Part shown: positions 36,435 through 44,744 of the stretch, one piece after another
Layout of the letters: each line of letters begins with the position of its first letter
Numbering within the stretch: position 1 is the stretch's first letter
Source: CAYPNF01 sp964411985
GTDB taxonomy: Bacteria; Verrucomicrobiota; Verrucomicrobiia; Limisphaerales; J093
DNA length: 64,000 bases
Direction: 5' to 3'
Assembly (NCBI GenBank): GCA_964411985.1
Contig: CAYPNF010000031.1
Coordinates: 1 to 64,000, forward strand
Made by a program: the position numbers and the translations under genes
Notes under the pieces: generated by a model
Told to the model about the DNA's origin: nothing
The model's input: only the letters and a program-made list of their open reading frames with translations
Databases searched by the model: none

Positions 36435-37484
36435 TCATTGGGCTTTGACTCCAATCCACTGCCGCACGGTTTCGCCGTCGGTAACTTCCAACAGGCTTTG
36501 CCAGGATGCGCCCACCGCTGCTTCCCTCATCTCGCCTCTCCGAACCGTCAGCTCCAAACTCCAGGTCTCCCCTGGCGCCAAGGTGCGTGAAACGAAGGGG
36601 GCCAAGGCCCGGTAGACGTCCCGTGGCATGCCCTGGGTCCAATCCTGATCCCGATAGCTCAATGGCACGCCACCCGCAGAGGGGCCCGATCCGGGCGGCG
36701 GCGTTTCCGACGGAAGCACACGCACGAGCGCGGCAACCGCCGCTTGGCTTTCATTCTTCATCACGAGCCGCCGTATGCTCACTGCGGCGTCGAACTCCAG
36801 CAGGGACCCATAGTCCAACTCGACGCGAAGCGGTCCTGCATATCGCGTAGCCTCCTGGCATCGGATCCAATAGGCACGACCCGGCTGGACTTTCGCGCGC
36901 GCAGGTTGCCAAATCCTGGCTCCGCGGCCTGTGCCCTCCACCTGATAGATCTCTCCCCCATCCGCCTGCGCCGTCTTGATCGTAGGAGTGGAACGGAAGA
37001 AGGCCTCAAAAGTGGCGTTCTCCGCTGGCACAGGAAGGCCGGTCAGGTTCAACGACTCAGACAGCCACTCACGCCGGAAGGGTACCGGAGTGCCCTTGAC
37101 TCGCCACGTGCACCGGGAAGCGTTGGCGGGGAGTTGGATAAGATAACTCTGGCCCCCGTGGATCGAGTGGAGGCTGCCGAGGCTCGCCTGCGGATGCGAA
37201 GAGGGCATCCAATAGAGCCAGTCCGGGTTGCGAGGCAACAGTTGGGTGGGATCGGTCGTGAACTGAAGCCGGGTTTCCCGCTTGCTCCACATCGCGAGCT
37301 TCTGTACGGGAATCCCCGCAAGGACCGAGGCGCAATCCGTGGTCGAGGGCTGCACGTTCAGGTAAACGGCGTTCCAACCCGGAGTCAACGGGATCTCCTG
37401 AGTCATCCACTGCGCGATGCACGGACTCGATAGGATCGGCAACAAGAGCACCAGACCGAGGCTGAAGACCCACTTCGTTTTCAT
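36435..37484 (-). CDS. Secreted hypothetical protein, first gene of the LamG operon
   Basis: A 349-residue exported protein with signal peptide MKTKWVFSLGLVLLLPILSS ending near CIA-QWM. The start at 37484 is preferred to one 14 codons upstream because it begins the signal peptide and has AAGAA before it. The mature N-terminus carries IPLTPGWNAVYLNVQP and later WMPSSHPQASLGSLHSIHGGQSYLI and PGRAYWIRC, a repeated G-W-N-x-V/G-x-x-Y-W-I pattern seen in secreted proteins with immunoglobulin-like folds. The final third (LVMKNESQAAVAALVRVLP, APGETWSLELTVRRGEM) looks like a beta-sandwich. I cannot name the family. A DUF4239-like membrane protein gene ends 53 bases upstream on the same strand. Confidence 0.7.
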   Translation of the reverse strand: MKTKWVFSLGLVLLLPILSSPCIAQWMTQEIPLTPGWNAVYLNVQPSTTDCASVLAGIPVQKLAMWSKRETRLQFTTDPTQLLPRNPDWLYWMPSSHPQASLGSLHSIHGGQSYLIQLPANASRCTWRVKGTPVPFRREWLSESLNLTGLPVPAENATFEAFFRSTPTIKTAQADGGEIYQVEGTGRGARIWQPARAKVQPGRAYWIRCQEATRYAGPLRVELDYGSLLEFDAAVSIRRLVMKNESQAAVAALVRVLPSETPPPGSGPSAGGVPLSYRDQDWTQGMPRDVYRALAPFVSRTLAPGETWSLELTVRRGEMREAAVGASWQSLLEVTDGETVRQWIGVKAQ

Positions 37485-37537
37485 AAGTTCTTGGCGTTCA
37501 AAGGCTGCAAAAACCATATCTCGCAATGTCCGGGTCT

Positions 37538-38299
37538 CTAGCGACCCAGATACTGGACCAGGTTACGCATCGGGGTACTGGAAACCCGGATGAATCCGTC
37601 CAACGGACGGTTCATCTCCAGGATCAGGAAGATCGCGGCGGACATCGAAACGGCACACACCAACAACACGGCGAGCACGGTGGCGTTGCGAGGCGCTAAA
37701 AGGCCAAAGCTCATGAAGAGTGCCGCCAACCAAGCAACCAGGATGACCAGCAGCGGAGGCGGAAGCTCGCTTTGGGCCTCCTCCATCAGTATCCAGCGCT
37801 GTTGCGAAAGATCGCTGACAATCTGGCTGGCTTCGACCAACAACTGCCGTTGGACCTCGGTTTGCGGGTTCAATTCGCGCACGCGACTCTGGATCCCCTC
37901 CAGCCGACTGGTGGGGGGAGACGTCATCTGTCCCGCTTGACTGGACTTTTCGCGGCGAGAGATCGCCTCCACGCTGGCGATGGCCGAGCGCATCAAGTGT
38001 TCACGAACAGACTTGGCCTCGGGGCCGTATTGGGCAAGGGTCCGATCCAACAGGATGGTCTTGGCGCTCATTTGCTTGATGCCCTCGTTGAGAGTGTCAA
38101 AGGTGGCTTTGGCTGAGCTCACAAGCAAACCGAGTACCAAGGCGGTAATCGTTGCGAGCATCCCGGAACCTAGTTTTACGACTTCCTGGGAAGCCTCGTC
38201 CAGATGGTGGCTGGGTAAGCGGCCACGCAACCACATGCCGATCACGGAACCGCCGAAGGTGCATCCGGTGGTGATCAAGGCAATTGCGGTCGAACTCAT
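37538..38299 (-). CDS. Bestrophin-like (DUF4239) membrane protein
   Basis: A 253-residue inner-membrane protein with an N-terminal membrane helix (about 4-24), the conserved SHHLDEASQEVVKLGSGMLA followed by TITALVLGLLVSSAKATFD (second helix), a soluble helical middle (about 75-180) and two C-terminal helices (PPLLVILVAWLAALFMSFGL and TVLAVLLVCAVSMSAAIFLI). This arrangement matches the DUF4239 family, which is distantly similar to bestrophin channels; its transport activity is not established. It lies on the same strand as, and just before, the six-gene secreted operon but need not be part of it. Confidence 0.75.
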   Translation of the reverse strand: MSSTAIALITTGCTFGGSVIGMWLRGRLPSHHLDEASQEVVKLGSGMLATITALVLGLLVSSAKATFDTLNEGIKQMSAKTILLDRTLAQYGPEAKSVREHLMRSAIASVEAISRREKSSQAGQMTSPPTSRLEGIQSRVRELNPQTEVQRQLLVEASQIVSDLSQQRWILMEEAQSELPPPLLVILVAWLAALFMSFGLLAPRNATVLAVLLVCAVSMSAAIFLILEMNRPLDGFIRVSSTPMRNLVQYLGR

Positions 38300-38474
38300 A
38301 GGCAGTCAAATCAACTGTGCGGATAAAACTGGCCCCGCGTATGGCCGGGACCGCGTCCTGGTTGTCGTGCGCTCTTGCCTCCGAAGCGAAGGCAGCCGAG
38401 CTGCAACTCAATCAATCAGGCTTCGATATCGGCGAAAACCAAGGGAACTTGAGAAGAAAAGAAGACAATCGCGC

Positions 38475-40094
38475 TCAGCAGGAAGTTCTTGTCTCCTCGT
38501 TCAAAGACATGGCCTCGCCCCCCTTTTTGTCTCGCGGTCTCTCGCTGGAGGAGAGGCAACGACGGCCGATGTTCGGTGAGCCGCTCCGCTTGCTCTTGGC
38601 GGCCAGCTTTTCGGCAGAGTTGGAGTCTCCCGATCCCATGGAGGGGATGGATGAGCGCTCACTGACCTGGAGTCTCTCGCCCTCCACCAATTTGAACAGC
38701 TCCCCTACCGCCTCAGTGAGTGCGCCAGCCTGGGCGTTGAGCTCGGCGGCTGCGGCGGCGCTTTCTTCTGCCCCTGCGGCATTGGACTGGGTCACCTGAT
38801 CCATCTGGCTGATCGCCTCGTTAAGCTGCTCGATTCCCTTGCTCTGTTCCCTCGAAGCCGCAGCGACTTCAGCCGCCAATTCGTCTACCTGCCGGGCTTG
38901 TTTGACGATTTGTTCGAGCCTTTTGGCGACCTTGATGCTTATTTCTTCGCCACAAGCGCTCTTTGCCAGAGCACTCTCGATTTTGACGGAGGTCTCTTCG
39001 GCGGCTTTTGCAGCACGGTGAGCCAGGTTGCGCACTTCTTCCGCTACGACCCCGAAGCCCATCCCCGCTTCTCCAGCTCGGGCGGCTTCGACTGCCGCGT
39101 TGAGTGCCAGAATGTTCGTTTGGAAGGCAATCTCATCGATCGCCTTGATAATCTTGGAAATATCATCGCTCGAAGACTTGATCGCACCCATGGCTGCGGT
39201 CAATTCGCCCACGTCCTGCATTCCGGCGTCACTGGCAGAACGAACTTGGCTACCCAAATCCCTCACCTTGCCAGCGGTAAGCGAGTTGCGCTGGGTCATG
39301 CTCGCCATTTCTTCCAGAGAGGCGCTGGCTTCCTCCAAGGAGGCTGCCTGCTCGCTGGCACCCTCAGCCACGGATTGACTGGCGGCTGCAACTTGACCGG
39401 AGGAAGCGGAAGTGTGTTCTGCGCCGACCGAGAGAGTTCGGCTAACCCGCCGTAGTAACCGGCTCAGAGAGACGCTCAGGTAAATGCCCAAAGTCAGCGC
39501 CAGGAAGGTTCCAACGACCATCCCGCCAACACTGAGTCCGATGGCTCGCTTCTCCTGAAGCACGGCGGCGGTTCTCGCCGTCTGAGTGCTTTCCTGAACC
39601 GTCTTACGGATTTCGGCCAGCTGAGCTTGCACCTGCTTCAAGTGCTCACCCACCTGCAGGGTGAAGTAGTCGGTGGCCTCCTTTCGTCCGCCGCTGCCTT
39701 TCTTCAAGAGCGTTTCCAGTTCCCCGGCAGATTGATGCAACTTACTGTGAGGTTCCTCAATCTGTTTCATAGCCACAGCAATGGCAGGAATGGCCGCCTC
39801 CGCCTGCCTTCTGGCATCGCTGTAATACCAGGACCCGAAACCACACTTGTGCGGATCCTTTTCCACGCTCAGAGAAGTGACGCCTTCATCCGAAAGAAAC
39901 GCGCTGGCCTTTCGGACCCAGTTCAGATGATCGATCTCCCTCTGCAACATGGTTTTTTCGACATCGTCCAGCTGGACCACCCTGCTCAGAGTGGCTTCCA
40001 TTTGGCGGATACCTCGCCAACCCACCATACCCACTACCAAAGTGAGCCCGGCAACGGTCATGAACCCACTGATTAATCGGATGCTTAGTTTCAT
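38475..40094 (-). CDS. Methyl-accepting chemotaxis protein with CZB zinc-binding domain
   Basis: A 539-residue chemoreceptor. After membrane helix 1 (about 8-25) comes a sensor region that contains a chemoreceptor zinc-binding (CZB) domain: His56 (IDHLNW), Cys84 (HKCGFGSWYY), His116 and His120 (EPHSKLH) are the usual 3-His/1-Cys zinc set. A second helix (IGLSVGGMVVGTFLALTLGI) leads directly into the signalling coiled coil, with the tip IDEIAFQTNILALNAAVEAA and VVAEEVRNLAHRAA. No HAMP domain is recognisable. CZB domains usually sense hypochlorite or zinc; here the domain is in the extracytoplasmic position. The C-terminus (ETRTSC) lacks a CheR/CheB-docking pentapeptide. No cheA, cheW or cheB lies in the window. 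Confidence 0.9.
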   Translation of the reverse strand: MKLSIRLISGFMTVAGLTLVVGMVGWRGIRQMEATLSRVVQLDDVEKTMLQREIDHLNWVRKASAFLSDEGVTSLSVEKDPHKCGFGSWYYSDARRQAEAAIPAIAVAMKQIEEPHSKLHQSAGELETLLKKGSGGRKEATDYFTLQVGEHLKQVQAQLAEIRKTVQESTQTARTAAVLQEKRAIGLSVGGMVVGTFLALTLGIYLSVSLSRLLRRVSRTLSVGAEHTSASSGQVAAASQSVAEGASEQAASLEEASASLEEMASMTQRNSLTAGKVRDLGSQVRSASDAGMQDVGELTAAMGAIKSSSDDISKIIKAIDEIAFQTNILALNAAVEAARAGEAGMGFGVVAEEVRNLAHRAAKAAEETSVKIESALAKSACGEEISIKVAKRLEQIVKQARQVDELAAEVAAASREQSKGIEQLNEAISQMDQVTQSNAAGAEESAAAAAELNAQAGALTEAVGELFKLVEGERLQVSERSSIPSMGSGDSNSAEKLAAKSKRSGSPNIGRRCLSSSERPRDKKGGEAMSLNEETRTSC

Positions 40095-40420
40095 ATCGAC
40101 TCGAGGCGCGGCTAGGCGCGATAGGCCCGTTTCACTGACGCGGTTGTCAGCAAAACTCTTATCGACACGATAAGGAAATACTCAAGGCTCTTTCCACTCC
40201 TCCTTGGCTCACTGCCGCGACAGTCGGTTGATGCGGAGGAACTGAGCGCTTCAGTCCCCCAGATTTCGTTCACCGCTCGGGAAAAGAACGAACGGAGACA
40301 GGGGCATTCGATATTTCGATGTCAGACTCGACGAAATCGATTGGCGCTGAGGGGTAGAGCTCTGCTACTATGCGGCTCGCTGATTGACGATCTCATCTCA
40401 TGGAACTGCGTCACACTCCT
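40095..40420. promoter_or_regulatory. Divergent promoter region between the chemoreceptor and TatT genes
   Basis: These 326 bases separate two divergent genes. On the plus strand a possible promoter for TatT is TTGGCG (about 40341) and an extended -10 TGCTACTAT (about 40364) with a rather long 19-base spacer. I see no convincing box for the chemoreceptor, and no repeat. Confidence 0.3.
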
Positions 40421-41422
40421 ATGAAACGCACCGTAACTAGCAAGGCCTCAAGCCCGAACAGGGGCTGGGCAGGCTGGATTCCCCTTGCCAGCCTCGCCTT
40501 GGGTCTTCTCTTCCTCAATTCGGGTTGCTCCATCAAGAAGATGGCGGTCAACAAAGTGGGCGATGCCCTGGCCTCGGGAGGGACGGTGTTCTCCAGCGAT
40601 GAAGACCCGGAGTTGGTGAAGGCCGCTGTGCCGTTCAGCCTCAAGCTGATGGAATCCCTCCTGGCAGAGAGCCCCAAACATAAGGGGCTCCTCTTTGCCA
40701 CTTCCAGCGGCTTCACCCAATACGCCTTCGCCTTCGTGCAACAGGAGGCCGACGAGATGGAGGCGGAGAATGTGGCGAAGGCGATGGAAATGCGGGCGCG
40801 CGCGCAGAAACTCTATTTACGGGCCAAGGAGTATGGAATGCGCGGGCTCGAAGCCACGTATCCAGGCATCGGACAAGCCTTGCGCGCCGACCCGAAGAAG
40901 GGTGCTCGACTAGCCAAGTCCAAGAAAGACGCAGGTCCACTCTATTGGACAGCAGCCTCGTGGGCGGCAGCAACCTCGGTCATCAAGAATGACGCGAATC
41001 TGATTGCGGATTTGCCGATCATCGAAGCGTTGATCGACCGGGCTCTGGAGTTGGATGAATCCTACGGAGAGGGAGCCATCCACAGCTTCCTGATCACCTA
41101 CGAAATGGGACGTCGAGGAGTTCAGGGCGACCCAGCGGAGCGATCCAAAGCGCATTTCGAGCGGGCGATCGCCCTTTCGGAAGGAAAGTCCGCGGGGGCT
41201 TACGTCAGCTATGCGGAAGCGGTACCGTTAGCAAAACAGAACAAAACGGAGTTTCAGGCCCTCCTCAACAAGGCGCTGGCGATCAACCCCAATGACAAGC
41301 CGGATTCCCGGCTCGCGAACTTGGTGATGCAACGCCGAGCACGATGGTTACTTGGAAGGTTGGATGAGCTTTTTGTGAGTGTGCCGGGCGGAAAAGAGAG
41401 GCACGTGGCCTTAAGGGACTGA
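40421..41422 (+). CDS. TRAP transporter TatT-like lipoprotein
   Basis: A 333-residue, probably lipid-anchored helical-repeat protein. I start at the ATG at 40421 (MKRTVTSK); an ATG seven codons upstream is also in frame. The leader ends GLLFLNSGC with a lipobox-like Cys, followed by SIKKMAVNKVGDALASGG. The mature part is all helical with TPR-like repeats (FTQYAFAFVQQEADEMEAEN, ARAQKLYLRAKEYGMRGLEA, HFERAIALSEGKSAGAYVSY, LLNKALAIN). This matches TatT, the periplasmic TPR lipoprotein that in Treponema partners a TRAP substrate-binding protein. The TRAP permease and DctP genes lie directly next to it on the opposite strand, which supports the assignment. It may cluster and pass hydrophobic substrates to DctP. 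Confidence 0.8.
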   Translation: MKRTVTSKASSPNRGWAGWIPLASLALGLLFLNSGCSIKKMAVNKVGDALASGGTVFSSDEDPELVKAAVPFSLKLMESLLAESPKHKGLLFATSSGFTQYAFAFVQQEADEMEAENVAKAMEMRARAQKLYLRAKEYGMRGLEATYPGIGQALRADPKKGARLAKSKKDAGPLYWTAASWAAATSVIKNDANLIADLPIIEALIDRALELDESYGEGAIHSFLITYEMGRRGVQGDPAERSKAHFERAIALSEGKSAGAYVSYAEAVPLAKQNKTEFQALLNKALAINPNDKPDSRLANLVMQRRARWLLGRLDELFVSVPGGKERHVALRD

Positions 41423-41444
41423 CCAGCGGAAAGCCCACGGAAAT

Positions 41445-41488
41445 TCCGCCAGGTTTTGGAGTGCGTGCGCCCCAAGGTGCCGCTTTCC
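41445..41488. repeat. Single arm of the dispersed palindromic repeat
   Basis: This 44-base stretch is 42/44 identical to 16278-16321, the right arm of the long inverted repeat. It lies between the convergent TatT and TRAP permease genes. No left arm is present, so it is a solo arm or a truncated copy. Confidence 0.7.
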
Positions 41489-41536
41489 GGGCACGGTGAG
41501 GACCCCACAAGCCTCCCCTCTGCCCGTCCCCTGAAG

Positions 41537-43411
41537 CTACTTGAACATGCGGGGAAGGAACGTGGTCAGCGGCGGGAAATAGGTGATCAGCAACACACCA
41601 CCGAGCAACACCAGCAGCATAGGCAAAACCGCCCGCGTCACTTCGAGCATGGGCTTGTTGAAACGATACGAGGAGAGCAGGAGATTCAGCCCGACCGGCG
41701 GTGCGATGAAGCCCAGCTCCATGTTCGCCAGGAAAATGATCCCCAAGTGTACCGGGTCCATCCCAAGAGCGACCCCGATCGGCACCAGTAACGGGACCAC
41801 CACAACGATCGCGGCATAGATTTCGATCAGGCCCCCTACGAGGATCAGCACCACGTTCAGCCCGAGGAGGAAAAGCCAACGCGACTTCACGGTGGTGGTG
41901 GACCACTCCACCAAGCGATCCGGCACCTGGGCGTCCACCATAAAGTGGGTAAAACCGAGGGCGACGCCCAGGATGAGTAGGACTCCCCCGACCAGCAGAC
42001 CGCATTCGGTAATGACCCTGGGCAGGTCACGCCACGGATGAAGGTCCCGCTGGATGACGGTGGCAACGAGCAAGGCGTAGGTTGCCGTGATGGCCGCCGC
42101 CGCCACGGTGGTGGGGACGGTGAAGAGAGAAACGATCGCCACCACCGGGATGAGCATTTCCCACTTGGCACTCCAGACGGCAGCCCCGGCTTCCTTGAGT
42201 TGGAAACGGGGACGGTCCGCAGCATCTTTTGGCCCCTGGCGAATGCCCCACCAAGCGGTGAGGATCACTAGCAGGATCCCCGGCCCAATACCGCCGAGGA
42301 ACATTTCTTTGATGGTCAGACTCGCGTTGGCGCTGTGATTGGCCACAATCGCGTAAAGAATCAGGGGCAAACAGGGCGGGAACAGCATTCCCAAGGATCC
42401 AGCACTTGTCAGCAAGCCTAAAGCAGAACGCTCCGAGTAACGCGCTCCCAACAAAACCGGCATGAGGACGCCGCCGAGGGCTAGGATGGTGACTCCGGAA
42501 GCCCCGGTGAACGAAGTGAAAAACGCACAAACCAGGGCTGTGACGATTGCCGGGCCACCGCGGAACTGCCCGACCAGCGCCTGAAAGACCCGCACCAACC
42601 GTGCCGAAGCCCCGCCTTCCGCGAGGAAATACCCGGCGAGGGTAAAGATGGGGATGCTGGGCAGCATGTCGTTCGTCGTAAGGCTGTAGTGCTTCAACGG
42701 CACGGACTGCACGGGAAGGTCGTTCCCCCAGAACAGCAGAAGAGCTGCCCCGCCCAAGGCAGTAAACACCGGTGCGCCTGCCAAAGTCGCCAACGCCAGA
42801 ACCACCAACGCCGGAACCATGAGGCGGTCAGGAGGAAGAGGCGCAAAGAGGAAGGCCGCTCCGACCGCTGCCACCAGCGCCGTGGTCAGGGCCCTCCCCC
42901 CCAGGGTAGTGGAGGAGCGCCAGAGGAGCCGCAACGCCACCACTCCGAATCCCACGGGGAGAATGATCTGAACCACCCAGACCGGGATCCCATAAACGAG
43001 GATCTTCCCGAGCGGTTTGACGGCCATCACGTAACGATAGCTGGCAACGCACAAGGAAAAGCTGACGATGGATCCGATGCTGCTACTAAAGGCGTGCGCG
43101 GCCGCTTTCCACCGGCCTTTGAGGAGGGTTTGGGCGGGGGAAAGCGCGAGCAACCGCCCTTCCCGTGCCGCAATGGCTCCACCTAGCATCCCAACGATCA
43201 GCGTCAGGTGCTGAACGAGCATGCTGGAACCCGAGATCCCGGTCTTGAAGAGAGCGCGAAGCGCGATCTCCACCACGGGGATCAGCATCATGGCCGCTAG
43301 CGCCGTGACGATCAAAGCGTTCTCACCGCCACGCAGCGCTCGCTGCCAAGCCGGGCGCTCAGCGTCTGCGACCGCAGGTAATCCCGTATCGTGGATGGAT
43401 GGCTCGTTCAT
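41537..43411 (-). CDS. TRAP transporter fused permease (DctQ-DctM)
   Basis: A 624-residue inner-membrane protein that joins the small (DctQ, about 1-180) and large (DctM, about 200-624) permease subunits of a tripartite ATP-independent periplasmic transporter; both run on an ion gradient. DctM signatures are PSIPIFTLAGYFLAEGGASAR, FTSFTGASGVTILALGGVLMP, LGLLTSAGSLGMLFPPCLPL and MELGFIAPPVGLNLLLSSYRF. The Q half carries helices about 30-50, 60-80, 105-125 and 145-165. The ATG directly abuts the stop of the dctP gene, so the two are cotranscribed and coupled. The substrate is unknown; a monocarboxylate or hydrophobic substrate is possible given the TatT partner. Confidence 0.92.
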   Translation of the reverse strand: MNEPSIHDTGLPAVADAERPAWQRALRGGENALIVTALAAMMLIPVVEIALRALFKTGISGSSMLVQHLTLIVGMLGGAIAAREGRLLALSPAQTLLKGRWKAAAHAFSSSIGSIVSFSLCVASYRYVMAVKPLGKILVYGIPVWVVQIILPVGFGVVALRLLWRSSTTLGGRALTTALVAAVGAAFLFAPLPPDRLMVPALVVLALATLAGAPVFTALGGAALLLFWGNDLPVQSVPLKHYSLTTNDMLPSIPIFTLAGYFLAEGGASARLVRVFQALVGQFRGGPAIVTALVCAFFTSFTGASGVTILALGGVLMPVLLGARYSERSALGLLTSAGSLGMLFPPCLPLILYAIVANHSANASLTIKEMFLGGIGPGILLVILTAWWGIRQGPKDAADRPRFQLKEAGAAVWSAKWEMLIPVVAIVSLFTVPTTVAAAAITATYALLVATVIQRDLHPWRDLPRVITECGLLVGGVLLILGVALGFTHFMVDAQVPDRLVEWSTTTVKSRWLFLLGLNVVLILVGGLIEIYAAIVVVVPLLVPIGVALGMDPVHLGIIFLANMELGFIAPPVGLNLLLSSYRFNKPMLEVTRAVLPMLLVLLGGVLLITYFPPLTTFLPRMFK

Positions 43412-44449
43412 CTACTTGGATTCCCCGGCTTTGGCCCGGAACTCCTTCAAGAGGCGCTGCGCCTCGTCATACATCTCGGTGGGAACCACCTTCCCTCGAA
43501 TATGGTCCTCCACCTTGGCTACATTCGCCCGCCATTCTTCTTCCACTTCGGGCGTAACCTTCTGGACCGTAAGTCCTCGCTGAACCATCGCCGCAACCGC
43601 GTCGTCGTTCTCTTTTCGAGCGTCGGTCTTGATCTGAGCCCCCGCTTCCGCCGAGATCTTCAGCAGGGACTCGCGGAGGTCCGGCGGAATGCGTTCCCAG
43701 GACTTCTGTCGGATCACCGCCGCCCCCACCAGGGGCCCCCAGTTCAGCTCCAGCATGTGCTTGGTCTGGCTATTCAACTGGCCCGCCAAGGCGAAGAAGG
43801 GCGGCATGGGTATGGCATTGATCGAGTCTGACAACAGACCTTGGGCAATCGCAGCGGTCTCGAGGGCGATTGGGTTAAACCCGGCAGCCTTCCAAACATC
43901 CTGCTCCGGAGTATTCCCCGCCCAGGAGAAGAGTTTCAGTTTGCGAAGATCATCCGGGCGCAGGACAGGGGTCTTGGTGAAGAAGCGAACCCATCCAGAG
44001 TCGGTCCAGAAAAGAACAACGTAGCCCTTCTTCAGGAGGCGTTGCTCGAGCATGGGGCTGAGTTTGGTGCCGATGTATTCGACTTCTTCCAAGCTGCGAA
44101 AAGTCATGGGCATGCTCTGCAGGGCATTGACGGCTCGATCAATCTCCGAAATCCCCACGGCGGTCAGTAACCCAGCATCGAGGTTGCCGGTTTGCATCAA
44201 GCCTACCATGTCCGCCTCCCCGCCTTGAGTACCATCAGGGAATACCGTCAGCTTCACCGCCCCTTTGGAGACTTCCCGCCATTTCTCGCCCATCAACAAA
44301 AGGCTCTTGTGGTAGGAGGTACCACGCGGCGCCAAAGTGCTGAGGCGAATGTTGATCGCTTTTTCCGCGGCCTGCGGTCGCAGGACGGGAAATCCCATCA
44401 ACACCGCCAGCAGCGCCGCGACCCAGTACCGATGTAGACCGTGCTTCAT
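43412..44449 (-). CDS. dctP: TRAP transporter substrate-binding protein DctP
   Basis: A 345-residue periplasmic protein. The start at 44449 (MKHGLHRYWVAALLAVLMGF) has AGGGA four bases before it and gives a signal peptide ending near QAA-EKA; the frame extends 15 codons further without support. The mature protein has NIRLSTLAPRGTSYHKSLLLMGEKW, VFPDGTQGGEADMVGLMQTGNLDAG (read as VFPDGTQGGEADMV and MQTGNLDAG), GWVRFFTKTPVLRPDDLRKLK and the helix GFNPIALETAAIAQGLLSD, all typical of DctP. A conserved Arg in the KLKLF context, usually the carboxylate anchor, is not obvious (KLKLFSWAGN instead of KxR), as in the TatT-associated P proteins. It is the first gene of the transporter unit. Confidence 0.9.
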   Translation of the reverse strand: MKHGLHRYWVAALLAVLMGFPVLRPQAAEKAINIRLSTLAPRGTSYHKSLLLMGEKWREVSKGAVKLTVFPDGTQGGEADMVGLMQTGNLDAGLLTAVGISEIDRAVNALQSMPMTFRSLEEVEYIGTKLSPMLEQRLLKKGYVVLFWTDSGWVRFFTKTPVLRPDDLRKLKLFSWAGNTPEQDVWKAAGFNPIALETAAIAQGLLSDSINAIPMPPFFALAGQLNSQTKHMLELNWGPLVGAAVIRQKSWERIPPDLRESLLKISAEAGAQIKTDARKENDDAVAAMVQRGLTVQKVTPEVEEEWRANVAKVEDHIRGKVVPTEMYDEAQRLLKEFRAKAGESK

Positions 44450-44744
44450 AAAATCCCTATGCTCTATTGTGCCCGCTCCGTCTGTCACCAACAAAATCGG
44501 CCGCTCTGGGACCGATCGTCAGGGACGCCAGGGAGCGTTCCTGGACAAACCATAGCATAGCCGGATTTAGGAAAACGAATGCATAAAACCAATGCGCAGA
44601 TCAAATTAATCGATGAGCGTTTTCCAAGGATTCATGGCATGCTGGGAGTCGAAGTGAGCCTTTCCTCATTGTTGAAAAGGCGTCGGTTGGGTGGACTGGG
44701 GCTGATTCCGGGCGGGAAAGCCTCTCTCTGTATCGTTGAGATTC

